Shown: positions 37,153-48,433 of the stretch, piece by piece
Layout: every line of letters starts with the position of its first letter
How positions within the stretch are numbered: the first letter of the stretch is position 1
NCBI GenBank assembly: GCA_963780825.1
Contig: CAWADL010000013.1
Location: 62,001-126,000, forward strand
Source of the DNA: Roseiarcus sp963780825
GTDB lineage: Bacteria > Pseudomonadota > Alphaproteobacteria > Rhizobiales > Beijerinckiaceae
DNA: 64,000 nucleotides
Direction: 5' to 3'
The notes under the pieces: model-generated
Told to the model about the DNA's origin: nothing
The model's database searches: none
What the model saw: the letters and a program-made list of their open reading frames with translations, nothing else
Translations under genes and position numbers: made by a program

Positions 37153-37934
37153 CGGACGCGGACATCGAGGCCAGCAAAGCGCCGCTGATCGAACATCTGA
37201 TCGAGCTCAGGCAGCGGCTCATTCGCGCGCTCTATGCGTTCTTCGCCGCGTTTCTGGTCTGCTTCTATTTCTCCCGCTCGATCTACAATATTCTCACCTG
37301 GCCCTATGTGCGCGTCGTCGGCGCCGAGCAGGCCAAGCTGATCGCCACGCATTTCCTGGAGCAGTTCTACACCAACATTCGCCTCAGCATGTTCGGCGCG
37401 TTTTTCATCGCCTTCCCCGTCATCGCGACGCAACTCTACAGGTTTGTAGCTCCGGGGCTGTATCGCAAGGAGCGGCAGGCTTTTCTGCCCTATCTGGTCG
37501 CGACGCCGATCTTCTTCGTGGCGGGCGCGATGCTCGTCTATTTCGGTGTGATGCCGCTGCTGATCCGCTTCTCGGTTTCGCTGCAGCAGGTCAACCAGCC
37601 CGGCGAAGCGACGATCGAGCTGCTGCCGAAGGTCAGCGAATATCTGTCGCTGATCATGACGCTGGTCCTCGCCTTCGGCGTGGCGTTCCAACTTCCGGTC
37701 GTACTGACGCTGTTGGGGCAGGTCGGCATCATCGATTCCAAGTGGCTGTCGTCCATGCGCCGCTATGCGGTCGTCGGTGTGACGGGGCTTTCCGCGGTGC
37801 TGACGCCGCCTGATCTGATCAGCATGACCTCGCTCGCGCTGCCGATGCTGCTGCTCTACGAAGGCGCGGTGATTGCGGTCAAAATGATCGAGCGGCGGCG
37901 TGAGGCGGAGCGCTTGAAGAACCAGGGCAAGTGA
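37149..37934 (+). CDS. tatC: Sec-independent translocase subunit TatC
   Basis: 261 residues with six TM helices. The N-terminal APLIEHLIELRQRLIRAL is the substrate-recognition segment with the conserved Glu/Arg; FAPGLYRKERQAFLP and the periplasmic KVSEYLSLIMTLVLAFGVAF are TatC hallmarks. It recognises the RR signal peptide. The gene reads in one frame, starts inside tatB and overlaps the next gene by four bases. Confidence 0.93.
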   Translation: MTDADIEASKAPLIEHLIELRQRLIRALYAFFAAFLVCFYFSRSIYNILTWPYVRVVGAEQAKLIATHFLEQFYTNIRLSMFGAFFIAFPVIATQLYRFVAPGLYRKERQAFLPYLVATPIFFVAGAMLVYFGVMPLLIRFSVSLQQVNQPGEATIELLPKVSEYLSLIMTLVLAFGVAFQLPVVLTLLGQVGIIDSKWLSSMRRYAVVGVTGLSAVLTPPDLISMTSLALPMLLLYEGAVIAVKMIERRREAERLKNQGK

Positions 37935-38835
37935 AGCCGTCGGATTACGCCGCAGCGATCATCGCGGCGGTTGTCTGGGGCCTCACCTTCATCGCCATCA
38001 AGTTCGGCGTCGAAGAGGCGCCGCCGTTCCTGTTGACAGCGCTGCGTTTCGCTTTCGCGGCGTTCCCGCTGGTTTTGTTTGTGCGGCCGCCGAAAACGCC
38101 GGCGCGATGGGTCGCGCTCTACGGGCTGTTGATCGGCGTCGGCGCAATTTGGCCTGATCTTCCTGGCGGTGCAACTGGGAATGCCGGTTGGGCTGGCCTC
38201 GCTCGTCATCATGACGCAGGTGTATTTCACCATCCTGTTTGCGGTCGTTTTCTTTGGCGAGCGCCCGACGCGGGCGCAGACAATCGGCGCGATGGTCTCG
38301 CTGGTTGGCCTTGGCGTGATTGGGTTCGCGCGCTCCGGTCACGCGAATTTCCTGCCGTTTCTGCTGACGCTCGGCGCGGCGTTGTGCTGGGGCGCTGGGA
38401 ATATCGTCGGCAAAAGGATTGGCCGGGTCGATCCGATCGCTTTGGTCGTCTGGTCGTCGCTCGTCGCGCCGGCGCCGATGTTGGCGTTGTCCTGCTGGGT
38501 GGCGCCCGAACGCACGATCTCTTCGATACTGCATCCAACCCTGACGCTTGCGCTCAGCGTGGCCGGGCTCGCCTATGGCGGTACGCTGATCAGCTATGGT
38601 TTGTGGTCCCGCCTGCTCGCGCGCCACCCGGCCGCCGCGGTGACGCCGTTCGCGCTGCTTGTGCCGGTCGTCGGCGATGATCTCGGCGCGGGTGCTGTTC
38701 AACGAAGCGACGAGCGCGACCGAGTTGCTGGGGGCGGCGCTGGTGATGGCGGGATTGGGCATCAACGTGGCGGGCGCGCGGGTTGGGGCTTGGGCGTATG
38801 CTAGACGCGCGGCGGCATCGTCGAGCCCACGCTAA
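37931..38835 (+). CDS. EamA-type drug/metabolite transporter (two frameshifts)
   Basis: About 300 residues with ten TM helices in two EamA halves. Half 1: DYAAAIIAAVVWGLTFIAIK and LLTALRFAFAAFPLVLF. Half 2: LLTLGAALCWGAGNIVGKRI and GLAYGGTLISYGLWSRLLAR. The frame breaks near 38155 and near 38685; the last piece reads ISARVLFNEATSATELLGAA then LVMAGLGINVAG to TAA at 38833. EamA proteins export amino acids or other small metabolites. It overlaps tatC, so it may be co-transcribed with the tat genes, a position usually held by serS in this order. Confidence 0.8.
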
Positions 38836-38851
38836 CATACCCAGAGCGCCG

Positions 38852-38934
38852 CGGCTGAGACCGCGCGCGTCTCTCGCGCTCTTGCCGACGAGCGGCGGCA
38901 AAGAGCGCGAGAGACGCGCGCGGTCCCAGGGGTG
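38852..38934. repeat. Inverted repeat family C
   Basis: GCCGCGGCTGAGACCGCGCG...TCTCTCGCGCTCTT is mirrored by AAGAGCGCGAGAGACGCGCG...GGTCCCAGGGG. It lies between the ends of the convergent transporter and catalase genes and may form a bidirectional stop hairpin. Confidence 0.75.
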
Positions 38935-38941
38935 GCGCTTC

Positions 38942-41022
<2,081 letters not shown>

Positions 41023-41106
41023 GGTTCGTCCTTGAGGGTGGCGCGCGATCGCGTTCACCCCCTCAACGCGCGAGCGTGCTTCGCGTTGCAGGGACGCGGA
41101 AATTCT

Positions 41107-41157
41107 GGAGCGTCGGCCACCAGGCCGACGTGAGGTCGGCGTGGACGCCGACCCTCC
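41107..41157. repeat. REPIN family B, copy 4 (mixed arms)
   Basis: Left unit GGAG plus CGTCGGCCA/AGGCCGACG (one mismatch in the stem), right unit of the GCGT/ACGC type ending CTCC. The spacer is almost absent. Confidence 0.75.
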
Positions 41158-41169
41158 GCGAATCGTCGC

Positions 41170-41479
41170 TTACGCGCCGTTCAGCGGTGCGAAGAAGCAG
41201 AAGATCACCGGCTCAGGCTCGCCGACGGGGTTCCAGAACGCCCAGTAGGAGCCATCGGGCGACGGGAGCGCGCGCTCGATCGGGATCACCGTCTTGATGC
41301 CGTCAATGTGATAGCCGTCCTGCATCGATATGCACGGCCCCGGCGCGCAAATGGTGTACATCCCGCGGTCCGCAACACTGGGCTTTCACCCAGACCGGCA
41401 CCGGATCGCCGTTCGACCAGAAATCATGTCCCATCGCAGGCGTCGCGAAGAATATACCCGCAATTATCAGTGACCGCAT
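41170..41479 (-). CDS. Secreted hypothetical protein (one frameshift)
   Basis: About 102 residues. TTAGGAG lies eight bases before ATG at 41479. The signal peptide MRSLIIAGIFFATPAMG is followed by HDFWSNGDPVPVWVKAQCCG, with a Cys pair. After a frame break near 41345, the rest reads DGYHIDGIKTVIPIERALPS then PDGSYWAFWNP and ends IFCFFAPLNGA. Similar short exported proteins occur in Rhizobiales with no known role; the CCG and IFCFF cysteines suggest disulfides in the periplasm. Upstream of the catalase gene in the same direction. Confidence 0.65.
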
Positions 41480-41800
41480 TTTCCGACTCCTAAGACAAGC
41501 TTAGGTATCCCGCGGGCCAGGAGATGCTTACGCGGGATGGTCAAGGAACGCACGACGCGACGAATTGGCCTCCCGTTGCACAGCGCAGCTTTTTTCGGAG
41601 CGAGTTGCAAGAAACTCGCCAGCTCGAATTACGTAAGACCCAACGGCAATTTAACGAGGGCCCACGCGGCAAGGATCGCGCAGTTGTGTCCGACGGCCAA
41701 TGCTCATTACTGGTTAGCTGGGCGGGGTCGGTTTGGCGCCGGCTCGGGGCTTCTGCTAAGCGCCGGCCGAGGCGCTTTGCGCGCAACCGAGGCCCGGGAC
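41480..41800. other. Intergenic stretch before serS
   Basis: No convincing gene on either strand. It is less GC-rich than its surroundings and contains the palindrome TTACGTAA at 41629-41636, also found before ppk and before the HerA-like gene. The serS promoter presumably lies here. I see no T-box or tRNA. Confidence 0.4.
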
Positions 41801-43089
41801 ATGCACGACATCAGGTCCATTCGCGACGATCCCGCCGCTTTCGACGCGGGGCTCGCGCGTCGCGGGCCTGCCGCCTCGCGCGGGCGAATTGCTGGCGCTC
41901 GACGATCGCCGCCGCGCCGCGATCGGCGACTTGCAGAAGGCGCAGGAGCGGCGGAACGGGGCTTCCAAGGAGATCGGCGCCGCGGCGGCCCGGAAGGACG
42001 CGGCGGCAGTCGAGACGCTGAAAGCCGAGGTCGCTGCGATCAAGCAAGCGATGCCGGAGCTGGAGGCGGTCGAGAAGGCGGCGCAGGCCGCGCTCGACGC
42101 CGAGCTCGGCGCGATCCCGAACCTCCCCGGCCCGGACGCGCCGGACGGGCGCGACGAGAGCGAGAACGTCGAGATCCGCCGGCACGGGACGCTGCGCAAC
42201 TACGCTTCAAGCCGAAGGAGCATTACGAGCTCGGCGAAGCGCTGGGCATGATGGATTTCGAGACGGCGGCGAAACTTTCGGGCGCGCGGTTCGTGATGTT
42301 GAAGGGGGGCTGGCGCGGCTGGAGCGGGCGCTCATGCAGTTCATGCTCGACCTGCATACGACCGTGCACGGCTATACGGAGATCAACCCGCCGGTGCTGG
42401 TGCGCGACGAGGCGATGTTCGGCACGGCGCAGCTGCCGAAGTTTCGCGACGATCAGTTCGCGGCGTCGGCGACGGACGTATTTGGCTCATCCCCACCGCC
42501 GAAGTGCCGCTGACCAATAGCGTACGTGAGCAGATTGTCGACGAGCGCAAACTGCCCCATGCGCTTCACCGCGGGCACGCTCTGCTTCCGCGCCGAGGCG
42601 GGGGCCGCGGGGCGCGATACGCGCGGCATGATCAGACAGCATCAGTTCGAGAAGGTCGAACTCGTCTCGATCACGACGCCGGAGCAGTCGGCCGAGGAGC
42701 ACGAGCGCATGACGGCCTGCGCCGAGGAGGTGCTGCGAAGGCTCGGCCTGCATTTCCGCACCGTCGCGCTCTGCACCGGCGACATGGGATTTGCGTCGAA
42801 AAAGACCTACGACATCGAGGTCTGGCTGCCGGGGCAGGGGCGGTTCCGCGAGATTTCCTCATGCTCGGTCTGCGGCGACTTCCAGGCGCGGCGGATGAAC
42901 GCGCGTTGCAAGGCGCCCGACGCCAAGGCGACGCGCTTCGTCCACACGCTGAACGGCTCAGGCGTCGCGGTGGGACGCGCGCTGGTCGCGGTGATGGAGA
43001 CCTATCAGACGGCGGACGGCGCGATCGAGGTGCCCGAAGCGCTGCGGTCCTACATGGGCGGCCTGGCGAGGATCGATAGGGCGGGGTAG
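41801..43089 (+). CDS. serS: Serine--tRNA ligase (several frameshifts)
   Basis: About 428 residues when joined. MHDIRSIRDDPAAFDAGLAR is the SerRS start; the tRNA-binding coiled coil (DLQKAQERRNGASKEIGAAA, KAEVAAIKQAMPELEAVEKA) follows. Class II motifs: GYTEINPPVLVRDEAMFGTA (motif 1), ELVSITTPEQSAEEH and EVWLPGQGRFREISSCS (motif 2 region), and the end GSGVAVGRALVAVMETYQ (motif 3 Arg). The frame breaks near 41880, 42200, 42310, 42480 and 42555. The protein is essential and no second copy is visible, so sequence errors are far more likely than real damage. Confidence 0.9.
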
Positions 43090-43183
43090 GCGGCGGCAAA
43101 CAAGCCGCGCTTTCCGTCATGGCGAAGCTTCGCCGCGCGACCTCGCGGCCGAGGCCTTGGCTCGGCTACACAGCGTCCTGAGC

Positions 43184-43663
43184 CTAGTTGAGCCGCGCCT
43201 TCAGCGCCCCGATGTCGCGCGAGACCAACTCCGCCGCGGTCTTGCCCTGCGCCTCGCCGCGCAGCACGATTTCCGCCGCGCGCGTGGCGTGATCGGCGGC
43301 GGCGGCGCGGACTTCAGCGGCGGCTTGCGCCTCGGCGAAGGCGATCTTCGCCTCGGCTTGCGCGGTGCGCCGGGTCACGAACTCGTCCATGCGAATGGCG
43401 GCGTCCTTGGCGAGCTGATCGGCCTGGGCGCGCGCGTCGGCGACGATCGCGGCGGCCTGCGCCTGGGCTTCGATCTTCTTCTTGTCGAAGCTAGCCAGCA
43501 GCGCCTGCGCCTCCTGGCGCAGTTTTACCGCCTCAGCGAGCTCGTCCGCGATCGCCTTGCCCCGCGCATCAAGCCCGTTCAGCACGATCTTGTGCGCGCC
43601 GACGTAAAACAGCACGAGCACAAAGACGATGAATCCAAGGAAGACGAAAAATTCGGCGCCCAT
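43184..43663 (-). CDS. atpF: ATP synthase F0 subunit b
   Basis: 159 residues from ATG at 43663, after GAGGAG. One N-terminal TM helix (MGAEFFVFLGFIVFVLVLFY) is followed by the long Ala/Glu/Gln-rich helix of the peripheral stalk (ADELAEAVKLRQEAQALLAS onwards). Alphaproteobacteria have two different b subunits; this is the b type by its position and its short N-terminus. Last gene of the atpI-B-E-F'-F cluster, transcribed leftward, convergent with serS. Confidence 0.9.
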   Translation of the reverse strand: MGAEFFVFLGFIVFVLVLFYVGAHKIVLNGLDARGKAIADELAEAVKLRQEAQALLASFDKKKIEAQAQAAAIVADARAQADQLAKDAAIRMDEFVTRRTAQAEAKIAFAEAQAAAEVRAAAADHATRAAEIVLRGEAQGKTAAELVSRDIGALKARLN

Positions 43664-43673
43664 AGAAATCTCC

Positions 43674-44223
43674 TCAGGCGCTGGCGGATGCGTCGACGGC
43701 GCTGGCGACTTTTTTGGCGTCCGGCGCGCGGCCGAGCAGTCGCTGGACGATCGCGCTGGTGGCGTCCTTGGCGATCGCCGAGACATTCGCCATCGCCGCC
43801 GTGCGGTTCGCCGCGATGCGCTTTTCGGCCTCCGCCAGCTTGGCTGCTAGCTGATCGTCGAGCACCTTGCGTTTGGCGTCTGCCTCAGCCGCAGCCTTGT
43901 CGCGTGCGGCTTGCGCGGTCGTCTGCGCCTCGGCGCGAGCCTTGGCGATCGACTTCTCGTGCTCGGCGGCGGCGGCGGTTGCCTGGTTTTGCAACGCGGT
44001 CGCCTCGTCGATGTCCTTGGCGATGCGTTCCCGCCTCGCGTGGATTACGCCGCCGACGGCCGGCAGGAAGCGCTTCGACAGATAATAGTACATCGCGCCG
44101 AAGATCAGCGCGAACCAAAGCAACTGCGAGGGAAACGTGCTCGAGTTCGAACGGCGGGAACGTGGAATGTCCCGCCTCTTGGCCGACTTCCGTCTTGGTC
44201 GTAGTTTCAGCGGCGTTGGCCAT
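43674..44223 (-). CDS. atpG: ATP synthase F0 subunit b' (one frameshift)
   Basis: About 182 residues. The N-terminus MANAAETTTKTEVGQEAGHS then TFPPFE is the cytoplasmic extension typical of b'. The frame breaks near 44135; the next piece has the TM helix LLWFALIFGAMYYYLSKRFL and the stalk helix (IHARRERIAKDIDEATALQN, AQTTAQAARDKAAAEADAKR). It pairs with b in the peripheral stator. Ten bases separate it from atpF. The gene is also named atpF2 or atpX in some genomes. Confidence 0.88.
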
Positions 44224-44266
44224 CGCGCTTTGATCGCCTCGTGTCTATCCGAAGGTCCGGTCGCTC

Positions 44267-44506
44267 TTAGACGGCGAACAGCAGCAGGAAGGCGATCAGC
44301 AGCGCGAAAATGCCGAGCGCTTCCGTCACCGCGAAGCCGAAGATCAGGCGGCCGAACTGGCCTTCCACCGCCGACGGATTGCGCAGCGCGCCGTTGAGGA
44401 ACTGCCCGAACAGGGTGCCGACGCCGATGCCGGCGGCCCCGGTTCCGATCGCGGCGAGACCCGCGCCGATGTACTTGGCGGCGACGGCGAGATTGGCGGC
44501 GTCCAT
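44267..44506 (-). CDS. atpE: ATP synthase F0 subunit c
   Basis: 79 residues, two TM helices. The proton-carrying carboxylate is Glu in FGFAVTEALGIFALL near residue 65, and the polar loop is RNPSAVEGQF. The N-terminal helix is Gly/Ala-rich (YIGAGLAAIGTGAAGIGVGT), the ring-packing motif. Glu with a plain FAVTEA shows no sodium-binding Gln/Ser set, so a proton-driven ring is expected. Intact in one frame. Confidence 0.95.
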   Translation of the reverse strand: MDAANLAVAAKYIGAGLAAIGTGAAGIGVGTLFGQFLNGALRNPSAVEGQFGRLIFGFAVTEALGIFALLIAFLLLFAV

Positions 44507-44557
44507 ATAGGTAGCTCCTTGGCGTTTGTTTTTGGCGTTGCTTGAGGAATCGGCCGG

Positions 44558-45328
44558 TTAATGGCCGGGGTGAAGCGCGTCGTTGAGATACATGCAGGTC
44601 AGCATGGCGAACACGTAGGCCTGCAGGAAGGCGACGAGCAATTCAAGGGCGTCGAGACCGATCGTCATTGCGAAAGGCAGGATCGCGATCAGTTTGAGAC
44701 CGGCGCTGGCGGCGAGCAGCATGACGACGAAGCCGCCGAACACGTTGAGCGTAATGTGGCCGGCCAGCATGTTGGCGAACAGACGCACGGAATGGCTCAA
44801 GGGCCGCGAAAAGAACGAGATGATTTCGATCGGCACCACGACGATCAAAATCGCCCAGTGAATGCCCGACGGTACGAACAGCTTGAAGAAATGCAGCCCG
44901 TTTTCCTTGATCCCGACGATGATGACGGTGAGAAAGACGATCAGCGCCAGCGCGACCGTAATGATGATGTGGCTCGTCACCGTGAACGAATAAGGGATGA
45001 AGCCGATCAGGTTGCTGAGCAGGATGAACAGGAAGATCGTGAACACCAGCGGGAAGAAGCGCATGCCCGCCTCGCCCGCCGACGATCGCACCATGCCCTC
45101 GACGAATTCGTAGGCCATTTCCCCAAGCGACTGCAGCCGGCCCGGCACGCCGACAGTGCCCTTCGCCGTAATCGACATCAGCCCGAGCGAGAGGATCGCG
45201 ATCAGCGCCATGAAGAAGGTCGAGTTGGTGATGGAGATGTCGTAATGGTGCTGACCGATATTGATGGTCAGAATCCGGCTCAGCTCGAATTGTTCGATCG
45301 GATTGATTGCCGGTCCCGGCTCAGCCAC
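44558..45328 (-). CDS. atpB: ATP synthase F0 subunit a
   Basis: 256 residues with five or six TM helices. MAEPGPAINPIEQFELSRI is the alphaproteobacterial start. The essential Arg lies in SHSVRLFANMLAGHITL, and the half-channel residues in the last helix FLQAYVFAMLTCMYLNDALH. It makes the two half channels against the c ring. Fifty-one bases upstream of atpE. Confidence 0.95.
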   Translation of the reverse strand: MAEPGPAINPIEQFELSRILTINIGQHHYDISITNSTFFMALIAILSLGLMSITAKGTVGVPGRLQSLGEMAYEFVEGMVRSSAGEAGMRFFPLVFTIFLFILLSNLIGFIPYSFTVTSHIIITVALALIVFLTVIIVGIKENGLHFFKLFVPSGIHWAILIVVVPIEIISFFSRPLSHSVRLFANMLAGHITLNVFGGFVVMLLAASAGLKLIAILPFAMTIGLDALELLVAFLQAYVFAMLTCMYLNDALHPGH

Positions 45329-45439
45329 GTGACAAAACCCCCTCGTCCGCGTGCGCCCAGTTCCCGGCGACGCGCGGCGCCTCTTTAGCCAAGCCCCTCG
45401 CGGCCGGCAAGCCCGAATTACGACGTCGATTTGCCGCGT

Positions 45440-45742
45440 TTAGGCGAAGTCGTGCGAATGACGCCGAAGCACCCCGGCGGCGACGCCGATAAGGAAGAAA
45501 ACGATGGTGAACGCGGGCTTGCTGTGCAGCAGCCAGTCGAGCCCCCAGCCGATCGCCCCGCCAAGCACGACCGCCGCGACAAACTCGCTGCCGGCGCGCA
45601 GGCCCATCGACATGGCGGCGGCGGTGTTGTCGCTGGGCGCGGCGGGGAGGGGGGAGGGCGCGCGCGGCTTGGCGGCCTGCAGCGCGGCGGCGAGCCGCGC
45701 GCGACGCGCTTCCAGGGCTTCGTCGTCGTCTTCGGTGCTCAT
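45440..45742 (-). CDS. atpI: ATP synthase accessory protein AtpI
   Basis: 100 residues. An acidic, basic-then-Pro N-terminus (STEDDDEALEARRARLAAAL) precedes two TM helices, GLRAGSEFVAAVVLGGAIGW and KPAFTIVFFLIGVAAG. This is the AtpI/AtpZ type, thought to help c-ring assembly or magnesium uptake. It is first in the atp cluster; the start of transcription would lie right of 45742, close to a nest of repeats. Confidence 0.85.
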   Translation of the reverse strand: MSTEDDDEALEARRARLAAALQAAKPRAPSPLPAAPSDNTAAAMSMGLRAGSEFVAAVVLGGAIGWGLDWLLHSKPAFTIVFFLIGVAAGVLRRHSHDFA

Positions 45743-45780
45743 GGGAAGGGCGTTGCGGAAAAAGCCAGGGTTGTCAATTT

Positions 45781-46018
45781 GGCTCCTGGAACCGCGGACG
45801 TCCCGTCCGCTCTTGCGGATGCAGCGGCGGCAAAGAGCGGGTGGGACGTAACCGGGGCAGATCCCCGGCGCCGCCCCCTGTAGACGCGGTCGCTGACCGC
45901 GTTGGGCTGGCGCCTGGATTTGCTAGATTTTCCAAGTCGATCCACCGCGGTCAGCGACCGCGGCTACATAGGCGCCCGGAATTGCCCCGGTTATGACGGG
46001 ACGTCCGCGGTCCCAGGG
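45781..46018. repeat. Family C element with a family A REPIN inserted
   Basis: Outer arms GGCTCCTGGAACCGCGGACG... and ...CGTCCGCGGTCCCAGGGGCG mirror each other, then GGGACGTAACCGGGGCA faces TGCCCCGGTTATGACGGGAC. The REPIN at 45891-45968 lies inside. It fills the gap between atpI and the DUF1345 gene. Confidence 0.8.
45891..45968. repeat. REPIN family A, copy 7 (inverse of copy 4)
   Basis: GTAG/hairpin pair with a loop that is the reverse complement of the copy 4 loop (GGCGCCTGGATTTGCTAGAT...CGATCCAC). Both arms and loop agree with copy 4 at roughly nine positions in ten. Confidence 0.85.
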
Positions 46019-46086
46019 GCGCGTGCTTGACCCCTCCCCACGCCTCGGGCAAGGGCGGGGCTGCATTTCCTTGGAAAGGTCCAGTC

Positions 46087-46753
46087 ATGAGCGGGAGGGG
46101 GGCCGGCTACTGGACCGCAATCCGGCGCCGGCCGAGGTTGCTGATCGCCGTCGGTCTCGGCCTTATCGGCTACGTGGTAACGCCGTGGGATTATCGCGAG
46201 GCGACGCGCGCGCTGGTCGGCTGGAACGTCGGCGCCTGGGGGTTCATCGGCGCTGATCTGGTATATGATGGCGAACTCCACCGAGGACGGCGTTCGCCGG
46301 CACGCGGCTGAGGAGGACGAAAAAACCTTCGCCTTGTTGGTCACCGCAGTCGTCGCCGCACTCTTCGCCATGGCCGCGATCGTCTTGGAGTTGGGGCCGG
46401 TCAAGGACATGCACGGCGCCAGCAAGGCGCTGCATCTCGGCTTGGTCGCGGCCACGACCTTGAGCGCCTGGGCGTTCACGCACCTGATGTTCGCGTTGCA
46501 CTACGCGGCCGAATACTATCAGCCTGGACCGAAGGGCGTGCAAGGCGGCCTCGCGTTTCCGACTTGCGAGCAACCGGGATGGCGCGAATTCGCCTATCAG
46601 GCGTTCGTCATCGGCTGCGCTTGCGCCACGGCTGATGTGAACGCGACGAACAGCGAAATGCGCGTCGCTTGTCTGGTGCAGGGCGTCGTCGCGTTTTTCT
46701 TCAACACCATCATTCTCGCGCTGACGATCAACATCAGCGCCGGATTGTTTTGA
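46087..46753 (+). CDS. DUF1345 membrane protein (one frameshift)
   Basis: About 221 residues with five or six TM helices. Piece one: MSGRGAGYWTAIRRRPRLLI, then VGLGLIGYVVTPWDYREATR and LVGWNVGAWGFIGA. After a one-base shift near 46252, IWYMMANSTEDGVRRHAAEE continues with further TM helices and the C-terminus LALTINISAGLF. The RxRPxL start and the loop with HAAEEDEK mark DUF1345 (COG4291), a family of unknown function. Eighteen bases before hisS in the same direction. Confidence 0.8.
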
Positions 46754-46771
46754 GCGAAGGTTTTGTCTGAG

Positions 46772-48249
46772 ATGACATCGACTGCTGAGGTCGCGGCCCA
46801 GAAGCCGCGCGGCTTCGTGGATCGCGAGGCGCGCGACATCGCCGCCGCGGACGCGATGATGGCGAAGATCCGCGAGGTCTATGCGCTGTATGGCTTCGAG
46901 GCGGTGGAGACGCCGTTCGTTGAATATACGCAGGCGTTGGGGAAGTTTCTGCCTGATCTCGATCGGCCGAACGAGGGCGTGTTTTCGTTTCAGGACGACG
47001 ATGAGCAATGGCTTTCGCTGCGCTATGATCTGACGGCGCCGCTCGCGCGGTATGTGGCGGAGAACTACGAGCGGCTGCCGAAGCCGTATCGCAGCTATCG
47101 CGCGGGTTGGGTGTTTCGTAACGAGAAGCCGGGGCCGGGACGGTTTCGGCAGTTCATGCAGTTTGATGCTGATACGGTGGGGTCGAGCTCGCCGGCGGCG
47201 GACGCTGAGATTTGTATGATGGCGGCGGATTGTTTGGAGGCGCTGGGGATCAAGCGCGGGGATTATGTCGTCAAATACAGCAGCCGCAAGGTTCTCGACG
47301 GCGTGCTGGCGACGATCGGGCTCGATGGCCAAGAGAATGCGGGGCGTCGACTGACGGTGCTGCGCGCGATCGACAAGCTCGACCGCCTGGGCGGCGAGGG
47401 TGTCCGCTTACTGCTCGGAGCCGGGCGAAAGGATGAAAGCGGCGACTTCACCAAAGGCGCCGGGCTCGACGCGGGATCAGGCCGAACTGGTTTTGAGCGC
47501 GGTTTCGCCCGGACGGCGGCTTGCCGAGCCTTGAAGGCAATGAGGGCGTGTTGGAGCTCGCGCAGATCGGTTGCGCTGCTTGAAAGCGCCGGCTACGGCG
47601 CCGACCGCGTGCGGCCAGATATGAGCGTCGTCCGCGGTCTCGAATATTACACCGGCCCCGTCTTCGAAGCCGAACTCACCTTCGAGGTGAAAGACGAAGC
47701 CGGCCGTCCGGTGCGCTTCGGCTCGGTCGGCGGGGGAGGGCGCTATGACGGCCTCGTCGCGCGCTTCCGGCCGGAGCCGGTGCCGGCGACCGGCTTCTCG
47801 ATCGGCGTCTCGCGGTTGCTGGCGGCGCTGCGCGCGATCAACAGCCCGATCGTCGCCGAGGCCGCCGAAGCCCGGGCCGGTCGTCGTGCTGGCGATGGAT
47901 CGCGAGCGGATGGGCGACTACCAGCGCCTCGTCGCGGCGCTTGCGCGCGGCCGGGATCGCCTCCGAGCTTTATCTCGGCGAGGGCAAGATGAACGCGCAG
48001 CTCAAATATGCCGATCGGCGCGGCTCGCTGTGCGCGGTCATCCAGGGCTCCAACGAACGCGAGGCGGCGGGCGGAGCGCAGGTTGTGATCCGCGATCTCG
48101 CGCTCGGCGCGGAGCTCGCCAAAGCCAACAAGGATCGCGCGGATTATGTGGAGCTGCGGGCCAAAGCGCAGGTCGCGGTTCCCGAGAGCGAGTTGGTTGA
48201 TCGCGTGCGGCAGGTAATCGCGCGCGGCGGCGCGCCGTTGCTGGGGTGA
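46772..48249 (+). CDS. hisS: Histidine--tRNA ligase (several frameshifts)
   Basis: About 490 residues, the long alphaproteobacterial type. The motif 1 region is FEAVETPFVEYTQALGKFLP; motif 2 YRAGWVFRNEKPGPGRFRQF; the histidine A box is VRGLEYYTGPVFEAELTFE and motif 3 GGGGRYDGLVARF...GFSIGVSRL. The C-terminal anticodon-binding part (GIASELYLGEGKMNAQLKYA) lies in another frame. The frame breaks near 47430-47560, 47880 and 47940. The catalytic motifs are intact, and the gene is essential, so these are probably errors. HisZ is less likely because the His-specific and anticodon parts are present. Confidence 0.88.
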
Positions 48250-48270
48250 GCGCGCGCCGGCGCCGTGCGC

Positions 48271-48396
48271 TCCCTCCCCCCTTGTGGGGGAGGGCCGGGG
48301 AGGGGGGTAGCCGCAGGCGCTGCCCTTTCCAAAATGCGACGCCCAAGCCGCGCCGACCCCACTCCCCAACCCTCCCCCACAAGGGGGGAGGGGGCA
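48271..48396. repeat. Inverted repeat family G, copy 2
   Basis: Same arms as the copy at 25290-25412 (CTCCCTCCCCCCTTGTGGGG and its mirror), with a different but related spacer (GCTGCCCTTTCCAAAATGCG). It lies between hisS and the glycosyltransferase-like gene. Confidence 0.85.
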
Positions 48397-48433
48397 GCCG
48401 GCCGCGGTTTCAAACTGAGCGCCGCCAGCGCGC

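Noticed and set aside
41801..43089. serS as a real pseudogene
   Set aside because: The gene is essential, every piece is conserved up to the breaks, and no second copy is seen; sequence errors explain it better.
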